Origin: Styela clava
Taxonomy: Eukaryota > Chordata > Ascidiacea > Stolidobranchia > Styelidae
Length of the DNA: 64,000 nt
Direction of reading: 5' to 3'
Assembly: GCF_964204865.1 (NCBI RefSeq)
Contig: NC_135258.1
Location: 7,059,001-7,123,000, forward strand
In this document: positions 1 through 20,278 of the stretch, piece by piece
How the letters are laid out: every line of letters begins with the position of its first letter
How positions within the stretch are numbered: the first letter of the stretch is position 1
Made by a program: the position numbers and the translations under genes
Notes under the pieces: generated by a model
Databases searched by the model: none
The model's input: the letters and a program-made list of their open reading frames with translations, nothing else
What the model was told of the DNA's origin: nothing

Positions 1-7883
<7,883 letters not shown>

Positions 7884-9969
7884 TTTATATATCACAAAAA
7901 AAAATTGATTATTCTTTTATTACATCGGTTGCACAGTGTTTTTAAATTACTTAAATCATAGTAAATTCTTATATTTACATGTAAGCATCCTATTATGAAC
8001 CATGTGATATTCTCCACTTTGAAATCTCAGTCAGTTTGATCCAATAATTATTCGACTTCATTTTACATTTAATGCCTGGTAGGGCAAACCAAAAAGCTTT
8101 GGTTTAAAATGTAATACTGCAGACAATTTTAAAAATTCATTTTTTTTCTAAATATGAATGATGTAAAAATTTTAGTAGTGTAATTTGCTATATTTATTAA
8201 GTATATCTTGCTTATAACTTATTTTTATATATGTTTCAATAATTATGATAATCCAAACAGTTTATAGAAGAATTCCTGAAAAAATTTTCTGTCCCTAGTA
8301 GCCGATCAAGATTGAGATTGAGCAAATTTATGTAAATTCACTTTTCGAGGGTGAAACTCAACCAAAATATGGTTTTTGAAATCTCGCATTTTTACCCCAT
8401 TTTCTCAATTCCTGAATAGTCATGAATAAGTGAAGAGTTGAAGCATTCAAATTTTTTTTTTTACTTATTCCCTCGGTGTCCTAAGTTTATACATTCTGAA
8501 CACTCACCTTTTTCATTTAGGCTTCCATTCTTTGGTGTCTCCTTCATTATAAAATCCACAGTCTTCCTTTTCATATGCTTGAAATATTTTTCATATACAT
8601 TTTTTATTATTTACCTCATATCATTCCTGTCTCTCCCTCTTCATGATGGTGTTGTTTTTTACATTTTTACCTTTTCTTCAATCATAAAATCTTGAGAAAT
8701 CTTCCTCAACTTAGATATGAATTTTACAAATGATTGAATAAACTAACTTTTCAATGTTTCAAACTATAACATAGCAGATAATAATTTGACTGAAAAATGA
8801 AGTGTTTCGAATTGTATGAAATTGAAATCTGTTTTCCATGTATTCGGAATACAGGAATTTTTATATAAATGTGATTTTGGACATTTCATATTTATTTTAG
8901 TCTCAAATATCCTGTCAGCTATAATTTCACAGATTCTACAAAATTCATAAAGTTTACACACACCAATACAGAATATGCAAAAACAATAGGAGTCGTAATT
9001 TAAAATGTCCTGATTTTTATATTCAACAAGTGTTAAAACACCCCTTTTTGTAAAGTTGCATTTCATTCGTGTTTGATCAAAGCATTGTTGAATATCAACT
9101 TACCGTATATTATGTTTGTCAGATTGTGTATTTAAATATTTTTCATTAGAAACAATCAAAGGTGTTGAACAAATATGAACCCATTTGAAGATGTACGTTG
9201 GTCTTGCCAATATTTCATATCAGCATATGCTTTTTAGCCATTTCTACGTAAGGTGCTCCAGGAAATCGAACTAAAATACACTAGAAAATAATATATACCA
9301 GAGATCCAAGAGTAAAAAAATTAATGTTTCGAAATATTCAATATGTATGTCGCCCAGACAAACCTTACATAAATATATATATATACTTGTATTTATTTTC
9401 TACTAGTTTATTAACTCTTTTGAAATGGAAATGCAATAATGGAAGATTGATAGTTCTGCTGTATATACATTTTGATCTCTTTTCAATGAAACAACTCTCT
9501 AATAGTAAGTGCATGGTACGAATAAAAGTCTTCTGTATGCTTCACCAACTTTTTTCATTGATGTCCTGTATTTTTGTATTTGAAAAAATTGCACATTATA
9601 TATTTTTTTTGATCACGGTGCTGTACTTTTGCCAATCACACGACTTCATTTTTTATTTTTTGTCATAATTTTATTATTTTACCAACTATTCTGAACAAGA
9701 AATTATATATTCTGTTCCCTGTTGTAGGTTTTCCGCATTTTTGATGACATTATGGATTGTAATAAAATTCAATTTCTATTCGCGATCTGCTGTGTTTCAT
9801 AGTTTGGGTTCAACTAACAGTCAACTCAAAGAGTCATTACATTATCTTGCTAAAGGCAGTTATCGAGTTGAAAAATTTCCCTTCTCGCATTGTGTCCATG
9901 GCTTTGACAGACGCTGTGTTGAACAGAAGCTTGCGGATTGTCAGGATTCATTTTGAGATAGTTTAATAC
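7884..9969. other. Intergenic, AT-rich, no gene seen
   Basis: 3' flank of the Eph gene and beyond. Open frames here are short, Phe/Tyr/Ile-rich and look like AT-rich noise; none has a recognisable motif. No clear AATAAA close to the Eph stop was found. Confidence 0.6.
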
Positions 9970-10005
9970 ACAAACAGGATAAAGATGTAAAATCCTATCC
10001 TAAAT
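9970..10005 (+). mobile_element. SINE family A 3' tail fragment
   Basis: The string ggataaagatgtaaaatcctatccta matches the 3' end of the SINE copies at 17544 and 1777. Only the tail is recognisable. Confidence 0.5.
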
Positions 10006-10599
10006 GTCAAGCGCACCAGGCAGAAAGGGTAAATTTCTTGAATTTGCTTCCGTTGTTTATGTAAGTCTTGCTCCTTAAAAGAGTTTATTTATACTGTAGT
10101 GAGTGTAGATCAATTTGTTTGTTTTGATGGTAGTACTCTGCACGTACGATTCGCATTGCACGTATTCACAAGGACGGCCCGGACACTCTGCACCTTTTCA
10201 CCTGTTTGAAAATTTTATTTGATTCAATTGTGGTCATGTTGGACATTACGAAAGAGCGTGTGGAGTGTAGTTTTTTTTTCTTTCTAGAACGATGCCAAAA
10301 TATCACTTTTCTTCGCGAAAGGTCATAACCCGGAACCACTCATCTGCATCAAATGGCGCATTGTTCCACCACTGTGAAGCTAGCAGCACTGTCAGCCAGA
10401 ATATTTTTACACATTGAATATAGGTTCCACGCGCATATAGTGTTCACTTATAGGTAAATATGAAAATTAAAAATGCTGATCAAAATATAATATTGTCACG
10501 AAAATAGATGAAAAATCTTTAAACTGAATGAATACATTAAATTTAACAAGAAAATAGTGTTCAAAAAAAGACTAACTAAGCGAAAAATGAATTTTCAGG

Positions 10600-13353
10600 T
10601 ATTCCGCAAATACAAAGTTTCGGAAAATTATCCTTTTCGGAACCTCGATTCCTCGAAAACCGCCAATAAAGGCAGCACCACGACACATTTGGAGAAAAGC
10701 AGATACCATATAAATTCAATTTTTCTATAACAGAACAGTAGCAGTACGTTTTGGCTTGACCATATATATTACCAAACATATCGTGTAATCTAAATTTTAA
10801 TAACGGCATGGACGTAACAAATTTAAAATTGATTTTGTATTTCAACTAAATTTGCTAGATATTGGATAAAATATCATTTTCTTTTTGTCACACATTAATA
10901 CTGTACATCTTTTAAACTTGGAATACGTTGCGGGAAGTATAAAACAGCAAAAAATCATTTGCGACTCCTAGTGGATTCTGTCCTAGATTACAAAAAATTA
11001 TCGTTTTTAAAATGGCGATTTTTCGAAAACCGCCAATAAAGGCAGCACTACGACATATTCGGATAAAAGCACATACATTATAGATTCGATTTTATTATGC
11101 CAGAACAGTAGCAGCACGTTTTGACTCGGCCATATATAATACCAAAAATAGCGTATATTCCTCGATTTTTAAAACAAAGGTACGTAACATATTAAAAAAG
11201 GGTTTGTATTTCAACTAAAGTTGCAGGATAATTGATCAAATATCTTTTTCTCTTTGTCGCACATCAATACTGTACGTCCATTAAAGTTAGAATAAGTTTC
11301 AGGAAGTATAAAGTAATAATAAAAATTTTGCGCACCCCCTTGAATTAGTTTGAGAATTTCGAAAATTATCGTTTTTGGATTAATGATTTCTCAAAAACCG
11401 CCAATAAAGGCAGCATCACGACACATTCAGAGAAAAGCACATACCTTATAGATTCAATTTTATTATGTCAGAACGGTAGCAGAACGTTTTGACTTTGCCA
11501 TATATAATACCAAACATAGCGTATACTCTTCAATTTTATGAACAATGTGGACGAAACAAATTTAAAAAGGAATTGTATGTCAACTAAATTTGCTGAACAA
11601 TTGATAAAATATATATTTTTCTCTTTGTCACACATTAATACTGTACGTCTATTAAACTTAGAATGAGTTGCAGAAGAAAAGTATAAAATAACAAAAAAAT
11701 ATTTTACGCCCTCTCGTGGATTTTTTTCAAAATTTCAAAAAATTATCGATTTTGGAAGGGGAATTTCTCGAAAACCGCCAATAAAGGCAGCACTACGACA
11801 CATTCGAAAAAAGTATATACCCTATAGATTTGATTTCACTATAACAAAACAGTGGCAGCATGTTTTGACTCGGCTCCATATAATACCAAAATAGCGTGTA
11901 TTCTCAGTTTTATAAACATTGTCGACGTAACAAATTTAATAGGGATTTGTATTTCAACTGAAGCTGCTGGAAAATTGATCAAATATATTTTTCTCTTTGT
12001 CACAAATGAATACTGTACGTTTATTAAACTAAGAATTAATTGGGAAAGTTTAAAATATAAAAAAAAACATTTTACGCTCTCTATAATGGGTTCTTTTCTG
12101 AATTCCGAAAAATAATCGTTTTTGAAAGGGCGATTTCTCGAAAACCGCCAATAAAGGCAGCACTACGACACATTCGGAAAAAAAGCAAATACCTTTTAGA
12201 TTCGACTTCACTATACCATAACAGTAGCAGCACGTTTTGACTTGGCCATTTATAATACCAAACATAGCGTATATCTCAAATATTTGAATAGCGTAGATGT
12301 TCACATATTTTGAAAAGTTTTGGTATTTCAAATAAACTCACCTAATATCGTAATATTCCGTTTTCTTATATTTTCAAACACCGATACTGTGTGTTAATTG
12401 AACTTGGAATAAGATGCAAATTGTATGAAAAAGTGAAAAATGTCTTACAACCTATATATAATTTTTCAATTTCCCAAGCATGCCGTTTTTGGAGTGACGA
12501 TTTCTCGGACAATGGCCAATAAAGGCAGCAATACGACACTTTTGGAGAATAGCAGATACGTTAAAGATTCGATTTCACCAAACCAGAACAGTAGCAGCAC
12601 GTTTTGATCTGGCCATATTTAATACTAAACATAGCATATCATTTTCAATTTTATCAACTATGTATATGTAACATATTTAAAAACGGTTAAGTATTTCAAC
12701 TAAATTTCATCAAACACTTTTCTCTCTTGGTCATACATCAAAACTGTACGTTCATTAAACTTGAAATTAGTGTGCAAATCTTAAGATGCCAAAAAATGAT
12801 TTGCCCTTTAGTGGATCCTTTTCGGAATTTCGAAAAATTATCGTTTTTGAAAGGGCGATTTCTCAAAAACCGCCAATAAAGGCAGCACTACGACACATTC
12901 GGAGTAAAGCAGATACCTTATAGATTTGATTTCATTATGTCAGAACAGTAGCAGCACGTTTTGACTTGGTCATATATGATACCAAACATAGTGTGTATTC
13001 AAAATGTTATAAACAATGCAGACGAAACATATTTAAAAACCGTACGGTATTTCAACTAAATTTACTAGATAATTTATCAAACATCATTTTCTTTTGGTAT
13101 ACATACATACTGTACGTCCATTAAACTTGGAAGGAGTTGCGTAAAGTAGGAAATACCGAAAAAATCATTTTACGCCCTCTTGTGGATTTTTTTTGGAATT
13201 TCAAAATAATATCGTTTTTGAAAGGGCGATTTCTCAAAAATTGCCAATAAAGGCAGCACTACGACACATTCGGAGTAAAGCAGATACCTTATAGATTTGA
13301 TTTCATTATGTCAGAACAGTAGCAGCACGTTTTTACTTGGCGATATATAATAC
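10600..13353 (+). repeat. Forward array of ~370-bp units (about 8)
   Basis: The core cgccaataaaggcagca occurs at about 10661, 11031, 11399, 11776, 12146, 12514, 12871 and 13242, a spacing of 357-377 bp. Copies share the core and the AACAGTAGCAGCACGTTTTGA block, while the stretch between them is more divergent. Each unit carries a short hairpin, GGCGATTTCTCAAAAACCGCC, before the core, and an AATAAA within it. Confidence 0.9.
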
Positions 13354-16300
13354 CAATTGGCGGTTTTTGAGAAATCGCCCTTTTAAAAACGATATTTTTT
13401 CAAAACTTCAAAAAAACACCACAAGAGAGCGTCAAATCATTTTTTGTTCTTTTAGGATTCGCCGTCTTATTCCAAGTTTAATGAACAGTTTTGATGTATG
13501 ACCAAGAGAGAAAAGTGTTTGGTGAATTATCCAGTAGATTAAGTTGAAATACCTAACCGTTTTTAAATATGTTACATCTACATAGTTGATAAAATTATAT
13601 ATGGCCAAGTCAAAACGTGCTGCTACTGTTCTGACATAATGAAATCAAATCTATAAGGTATCTGCTTTACTCCGAATGTGTCGTAGTGCTGCCTTTATTG
13701 GCGGTTTTTGAGAAATCGCCCTTTCAAAAACGATAATTTTTCGAAATTCCGAAATGGATCCACGAGGAGCGTCAAATCATTTTTTGACATTTTAAGATTT
13801 GCACACTAATTCCAAGTTTAATGAACGTACAGTTTTGTTGTATACCCAAGAGAAGAAAGTATTTGATGAATTTTCCAGTAAATTTAGTTGAAATACCAAA
13901 CCCTTTTTTAAATATGTCACATCTACATTTTTTAACAAAATTGAAAATATACGCTATGTTTGGAATTATATATGACCAAGTCAAAACGTGCTGCTACTGT
14001 TCTGACATATTAAAATCGAATCTATAAGGTATCTGCTTTTCTCCAAATGTGTCGTAATGCTGCCTTTATTGGCGGTTTTCGAGAAATCGCTATTTCAATA
14101 ACGATAATTTTTTGAAATTTTGAAAATAATCCACAAAAGGACGTAAAATGCTTTTTGGTATTTTATACTTTCCGCAACTTATTCCAAGTTTAATGAACGT
14201 ATAGTATATATGTATGTCCAAGAGAAAAAGATGTTTGATAAATTATCTAGGAAATTTATTTGAAATACCAAACCGTTTTTAAATATGTTACGACTGCATT
14301 GTTTATAAAAGTTTGAATACACGCTATGTTTGGTATTATATATGGCCGAGTCAAAACGTGCTGCTACTGTTCTGACATAATAAAATCATATCTATTAGGT
14401 ATCTGCTTTACTCCGAATGTGTCGTAGTGCTGCCTTTATTGGCGGTTTTCGAGAAATCGCTATTTCAATTACCATAATTTTTTGGAATTTTGAAAGTAAT
14501 CCACAAGAGGACGTAAAATGCTTTTTGGTATTTCATACTTTCCGCAACCTTTTTCCAAGTTTAATGAACGAATAGTATATATATATGTCCAAGAGAAAAT
14601 GATGTTTGATAAATTATCTAGAAAATTTAGTTGAAATATCAAACCGTTTTTAAATATGTTACGTCTGCATTTTTTATAAAAGTTTAAATACACGCTATGT
14701 TTGGTATTATATATGACCAAGTCAAAACGTGCTGCTACTGTTCTGACATAATGAAATCAAATCTATAAGGTATCTGCTTTACTCCGAATGTGTCGTAGTG
14801 ATGCCTTTATTGGCGGTTTTTGAGAAATCGCCTTTTCAAAAATGATAATTTTTTGAAATTTTGAAAATAATCCACAAGAGGACGTAAAATGCTTTTTGGT
14901 ATTTTATACTTTCCGTAACTTATTCCAAGTTTATTGAACGAATAGTATATATGTATGTCCAAGAGAAAAAGATGTTTGATAAATTATCTAGAAAATTTAG
15001 TTGAAATATCAAACCGTTTTTAAATATGTTCGTCTGCATTGTTTATAACAGTTTAAATACACGCTATGTTTGGTATTATATATGACCAAGTCAAAACGTG
15101 CTGCTACTGTTCTGACATAATGAAATCGAATCTATAAGGTATCTGCTTTACTCCGAATGTGTCGTAGTGATGCCTTTATTGGCGGTTTTTGAGAAATCGC
15201 CTTTTCAAAAACGATAATTTTTCGAAATTCCGAAAATAATCCACAAGAGGGCGTCAAATCATTTTTTGGCATTTTAGGATTTGCACAATAATTCCAAGTT
15301 TAATGAACATACAGTTTTGATGTATGACCAAGAGAGAAAAGTGTTTGATGAATTATCCAGTAAATTAAGTTGAAATACCTAACCGTTTTTAAATATGTTC
15401 CATATACATGGTTGATAAAATTAAAAATTATACGCTATGTTTGGTATTATATATGGCCAACTCAAAACGTGCTGCTACTGTTCTGACTTATTAAAATCGA
15501 ATCTATAAGGTATCTGCTTCTCTCCAAATGTGTCGTAGTGCTGCCTTTATTGGCGGTTTCCGAGAAATCGATATTTCAATTACGATAATTTTTTGAAATT
15601 TTGAAAAAAATCCACAAGAGGACGTAAAATGCTTTTTGGTATTTTATACTTTCCGCAACTTATTCCAAGTTTAATGAACGTATAGTATATATGTATGTCC
15701 AAGAGAAAAAGATGTTTGATAAATTATCTAGGAAATTTATTTGAAATACCAAACCGTTTTTAAATATGTTACGTCTGCATTGTTTATAAAAGTTTGAATA
15801 CACGCTATGTTTGGTATTATATATGGCCAAGTCAAAACGTGCTGCTACTGTTCTGACATAATAAAATAAAATCTATAAGGTATCTGCTTTACTCCGAATG
15901 TGTCGTAGTGCTGCCTTTATTGGCGGTTTCCGAGAAATCGCTATTTCAATTACGATAATTTTTTGAAATTTTGAAAAAAATCCACAAGAGGACGTAAAAT
16001 GCTTTTTGGTATTTTATACTTTCCGCAACTTATTCCAAGTTTAATGAACGTATAGTATATATGTATGTCCAAGAGAAAAAGATGTTTGATAAATTATCTA
16101 GGAAATTTATTTGAAATACCAAACCGTTTTTAAATATGTTACGTCTGCATTGTTTATAAAAGTTTGAATACATGCTATGTTTGGTATTATATATGGCCAA
16201 GTCAAAACGTGCTGCTACTGTTCTGACATAGTAAAATCAAATCTATTAGGTATCTGCTTTACTCCGAATGTGTCGTAGTGCTGCCTTTATTGGCGGTTTT

Positions 16301-17045
16301 TGAGAAATCGCCCTTTTCAAAAACGATAATTTTTCGAAATTCCGAAAAGGATCCACAAGAGGGCGTCAAATCATTTTTTGGCATTTTAACATTTGCACAC
16401 TAATTCCAAGTTTAATGAACGTACAGTTTCGTTGTATACCCAAGAGAAGAAAGTATTTGATGAATTTTCCAGTAAATTTAGTTGAAATACCAAACCGTTT
16501 TTAAATATGTCACATCTACATTTTTTTAATGAAATTAAAAATATACGCTATGTTTGGAATTATATTTGGCCAAGTCAAAACGTGCTGCTACTGTTCTGAC
16601 ATATTAAAATCGAATCTATAGGGTATCTGCTTTTCTTCGAATGTGTCGTAGTGCTGCCTTTATTGGCGGTTTTTGAGAAATCGCCCTTTCGAAAACGATA
16701 ATTTTGTGAAATTTATCAAAGAATCCACAAGAGGGCGTAAATTTTTTTTTAGTATTTCAGACTTTACTCAACTCATTCTAAGTTTAATGAAGTGCATTAT
16801 TGTTGTGTGACAAAGAGAAAAATATCTTCTTTGATGAACTATCCAGTAATTTTAATTGAAATACAAAATCAGTTTCAAATTTGTTGTATATACATTGTTT
16901 TGAAAATTGAAGAATATACGCTATGTTTAGTATTAAATATGGTCAAGTCAAAACGTGCTGAGACTGTTCTGACATGTTGAAATCGAATCTTTGAGGTTTC
17001 TACTTTTCACCAATGGTGTTGCAATGCTGCCTTTATTGGAGGTTT
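13354..17045 (-). repeat. Reverse array of ~370-bp units (about 11)
   Basis: The reverse-complement core tgctgcctttattggcgg occurs at about 13697, 14068, 14438, 14810, 15179, 15549, 15919, 16289, 16661 and 17031, with a truncated copy at the 13355 junction. Spacing is ~360-372 bp. Neighbouring units from 14100 to 16200 look closer to each other than to the forward units, suggesting local homogenisation. Confidence 0.9.
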
Positions 17046-17341
17046 TCATGAAACGACCATGTTACACGACGAAAATTCAGTCATTGTTAAACATCTCTCA
17101 AAGAATTATAAAAAAATTTTGTGCACTGTAACAGTCGCTTTAGCTTGTTTACCATATATTAACAATACGAGGAGTGTAGTTAATGATTATTTTGCTTTAA
17201 TTGCTATTGTGAAACTAATCAAAATATACACTTTCTTATAAAAATCATTGGGAACATTTAATTTTACGCGTGGGTATTTTCTGCGATTCTGTCAGTCACA
17301 ATTTCGTGTTTTGCTGCTAGCTTCACAGAGGTCATTGTTGC

Positions 17342-17543
17342 CTTTTGTTGGTTTATTTATTTCAGTTGAATAAGAACGCTGTGGGTGTAATCAAATTAAT
17401 GTCAGATTTTGATAGGCAAAGAATATTATCTGACGAAATCGTTGATGATGTACTACAAAAATCGATAATGAGTTGAAGAAATTGAGATTGTCTTGAAAAA
17501 AAAAAAAAAAAAAAAAGAACGCTCTGGCTCTAGCCTAGTATTG
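17342..17543. other. Flank with an exon-like stretch and a 22-base A run
   Basis: After tttatttcag (ending at about 17366) a frame of about 36 codons starts LNKNAVGVIKLM and stops at about 17476, followed within 30 bases by an uninterrupted A run (about 17497-17518). It could be a retroposed 3' end or chance. No matching upstream exon was found and the protein is not recognised. Confidence 0.25.
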
Positions 17544-17638
17544 TAGGATAGGATTTTACATATTTATCCCGGGGGAGAGGAAAGCCGCTAAGACGGCTTA
17601 TCCATATGGCGAACCACGACCTCTCGTCTGGTTACCAT

Positions 17639-20034
17639 CAGGGTTGCCATATTGGCTTTTTTAAAACGCGTTTGGCGTCAGAATTTCCGTTTGGCTCTTT
17701 GGTGTTTTTTAGGCTTTTTTCAAGTCTATTCTAGTGTCTATTATTAAAATCATATGAAATAGGTACAATATTTAGTGTGTAACAACGTACTTAGCTACTT
17801 AACATTAGGATTTCCTGGAGCATCGATTTCCTTGTTTGTTACATTAACTCTTAACCATATCCTACCCAATAAGAAATAATTGCAGTTACTGCAGCTGCTC
17901 AGACAGAGGTTCAAGCAGGGTTGTAAACATTGCTTCGTTTTTATAGTTTTGCCTATTTCTGTATTTGTCAGTTTTACATTCTGTTTCCAAAAAATAGTTG
18001 TATAATTTAATTTTCATTATGCCTGATACCGGTATGGTTTATGTGAGCTCTAGTTTAATTTTGCAATTGCAGTAACGATGTGATTAACTACGCTAAAATT
18101 ACTGAATTAGATATCAGTGGTACACCTGTGAGCGGCAGGGGGTTAGATAATTTTTTAATAAAATTGATGGTTTATAAATTTTAAAAGTGAAAAAATTTTC
18201 ATTAGTAAAGCACGATATACCGGTACGGTACTGATATACCGGTAGGGAGAATTTTTTAAGGTATATCACAAGTTTAAGTAGAAACATGTAGGTATATTAC
18301 ATACTGACAGACTGAGGCGGCACCCTGTATTGTACCGTTATATGTTGAATGGTAAAATGATGCTGTCCGCTTGATATTTATTTTACATTCTACAGTTCTA
18401 TAGGAACTTACTTTCTATTTGTGTGCCTCACCGAATGAACTGATGGCTCTACATCATCATCAGTACGTTGCCAAGCGCTTAAAATCTGACAAATCATGGG
18501 GCTTTGTACCGTAAAAGCGCCTAACTTCGGACAAAATTACTATATTTTCGTCAATAACTCGGCCATTTATTGTCCAAACGGTGCCAAAATTGCTCGGTAA
18601 AACATTCGTGCGGTAATTTACATTCCCTGCAAATTTCGGTTTAATTATACTATTTTTACTATTGAAATAATTGATATTTCTTGCCATCTGACCGTTATCC
18701 TTCACTGCCCTATCTTCGGACAGTCATTTTCTTCACTGCGTAACCGCGACGCACAGAGAGAAAGAGGCTTCCGATGCGGATGACGTAATCACGTCGTTGC
18801 GTGAAGATAAGACGCTCGATCGTCGTCGTAACGTAACATTGACGTCACGACGAAAATGCATTATTTGAAACTTCCGTCGTCCTATGTATACATCTTTCGT
18901 TCGTTATTTTCGATACTTCAGATGAGTATAATAACACGTTAGTCATTTTAATCAGGAAATGCATACGTAAATATATCTGATGCAAACCGTTTCAATCCAC
19001 AATGAAGTATTTTAACGGGCTTCTATCGAAGTCTTTGAAGTATTAATATTCTCGACGGATAGCTTTTTTTTATTCTGCACGGTTATCTTTATAAATGATA
19101 AATTATATCAAACACACGGTAAATCCGATTGTAAAGTTTAATTCAAAATTCAACTTGTAATCTTGTAAACATGTAGGTCCCGTTTATTTGTTGGAGATTG
19201 AATTTATTTTTAATTTAGAATGAATGAAATTCACCCAGGCCGTATTCAATAACTGTCATTTCGACTACTAATCATAAAATAATGGTCAAGTCAGTGCACT
19301 GTGCCATATGGACGTTGGAATTATCATAGTTTTATATATTCGATTTTTAACGTCATCGATTAAGTGTGACATGTATTTTCAATAATGTAATTTTGCCGAA
19401 CAAAATACAAAAATATTACATTGTAACGCCGTCTTTATCTTAACGGAAATTGTCATATTGGCTCCGTTGTGTCTGGCGTCAAAATTCATTTCCGCGACGC
19501 AGTGTGACGTCGTGTCGGAAGTGAGCGAAAAATAATCTACGGGAGGTTGACGTAATTTTTGACGCTGCGTGAAATCTTAATATTCTTACGGAATTTATAA
19601 TTCAGAATTTTCGGTTTTATTTAAATCTCGTACGACATCTTGCGATCACTCAAATAAATTATATACATTGTTGTCGCCCTCTACCGAATGATGGTATTTT
19701 GACGATGATAGCTTCAGTAGGAGCGACGCTCTGCGCCGTTGAATGCCGGGCGGTCAATTTTCGGCAAAATTTCCGTTTTTTTACCAAAAAAATAATTATG
19801 CAACATTAAAAAAGATGAGAATAGATGTAGATATAACAGCGCAACCTATAATAAATAAAATTAGCAATATACGGCGCGTTTTAGCCAAGATATGACCGTT
19901 CAAAAATTTTGTCCGAAGTTAGGAACTGTCCGAAGTTAGGCGCTTTTACGGTACTTAGTAAAATTGTTGGCTTTTTCTGGCTTTTTTCGTGTCTTGATTT
20001 GGCTTTTTTTGATCGCTGGGGTCTGGCAACCCTG
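17639..20034. mobile_element. hAT element, 2396 bp, inserted in a SINE
   Basis: Inverted ends CAGGGTTGCCA and TGGCAACCCTG are perfect over 11 bases. The 8-bp target duplication GTTACCAT is exact (17631-17638, 20035-20042). The interior has no transposase frame. More than half of it is a further inserted element (18506-19954), leaving roughly 950 bp of the host hAT. Confidence 0.95.
18506..19954. mobile_element. Inverted-repeat element nested in the hAT
   Basis: Perfect 27-base inverted ends: GTACCGTAAAAGCGCCTAAC followed by TTCGGAC on the left (18506-18532), and the reverse complement at 19928-19954. The right end has an extra direct copy of gtccgaagttagg at about 19908-19920. Related blocks (gacgtaat, gcgacgca) occur in inverted order further in. 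Flanks are gcttt and ttagt, so the target duplication is unresolved and the superfamily unknown. A minus-strand frame at 18460-18705 reads through the left end and is not a gene. Confidence 0.82.
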
Positions 20035-20278
20035 GTTACCATTCCAAGTCGGGTATGGGATTAGTTATACTGTATTGTTTGTTTTCGGAAGCATGGACTT
20101 GATGGTGGAGGAAGCCGTAACCGACCAGCGGTTACGTGAACCACCCAACGACGGCGAGGAGTCCAGCAATCCTCTCGCACATAACCATCCCTGCATGGGA
20201 TTCGAACCTGCGAACCCACGCAGAGTAATTAGAGGTGCGGTGGCGAGCGTATTCCTAACGCTTAGCCCGTTGAGCCAC

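Larger units (their letters stand above)
10368..17332. mobile_element. Giant foldback-type element, 6965 bp
   Basis: The left end ACCACTGTGAAGCTAGCAGCA is matched by the right end TGCTGCTAGCTTCACAGAGGT in inverted orientation. A 9-bp direct repeat flanks it, CATTGTTCC at 10359-10367 and CATTGTTGC at 17333-17341 (8 of 9). The interior is two opposed arrays of a ~370-bp unit: forward to about 13353, reverse from there on. Each unit holds the core CCGCCAATAAAGGCAGCA, CAGAACAGTAGCAGCACG and CCATATATAATACC. This is the architecture of foldback elements (long inverted repeats built of tandem subunits, 9-bp duplication in the Drosophila family). No transposase frame is visible; open frames inside are repeat shadows. 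Confidence 0.82.
17544..20278 (-). mobile_element. SINE family A, split by an inserted hAT
   Basis: The 3' part (17544-17638) and 5' part (20035-20278) together form one full SINE. On the minus strand the 5' part has an intact A box (GTGGCTCAACGGG) and B box (GGTTCGAATCC near 20198-20208), so it is the best copy for defining the family. The duplicated GTTACCAT at the break is the target site of the inserted element. Confidence 0.9.

Noticed and set aside
10576-16980. Several 60-90 codon frames in the repeat arrays
   Set aside because: They follow the 370-bp unit and its reverse complement, with no family motif and no conservation of frame between units.
20198-20278. tRNA gene on the minus strand
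   Set aside because: A and B boxes are present but the sequence continues into the SINE body and does not fold as a complete tRNA with proper acceptor pairing.
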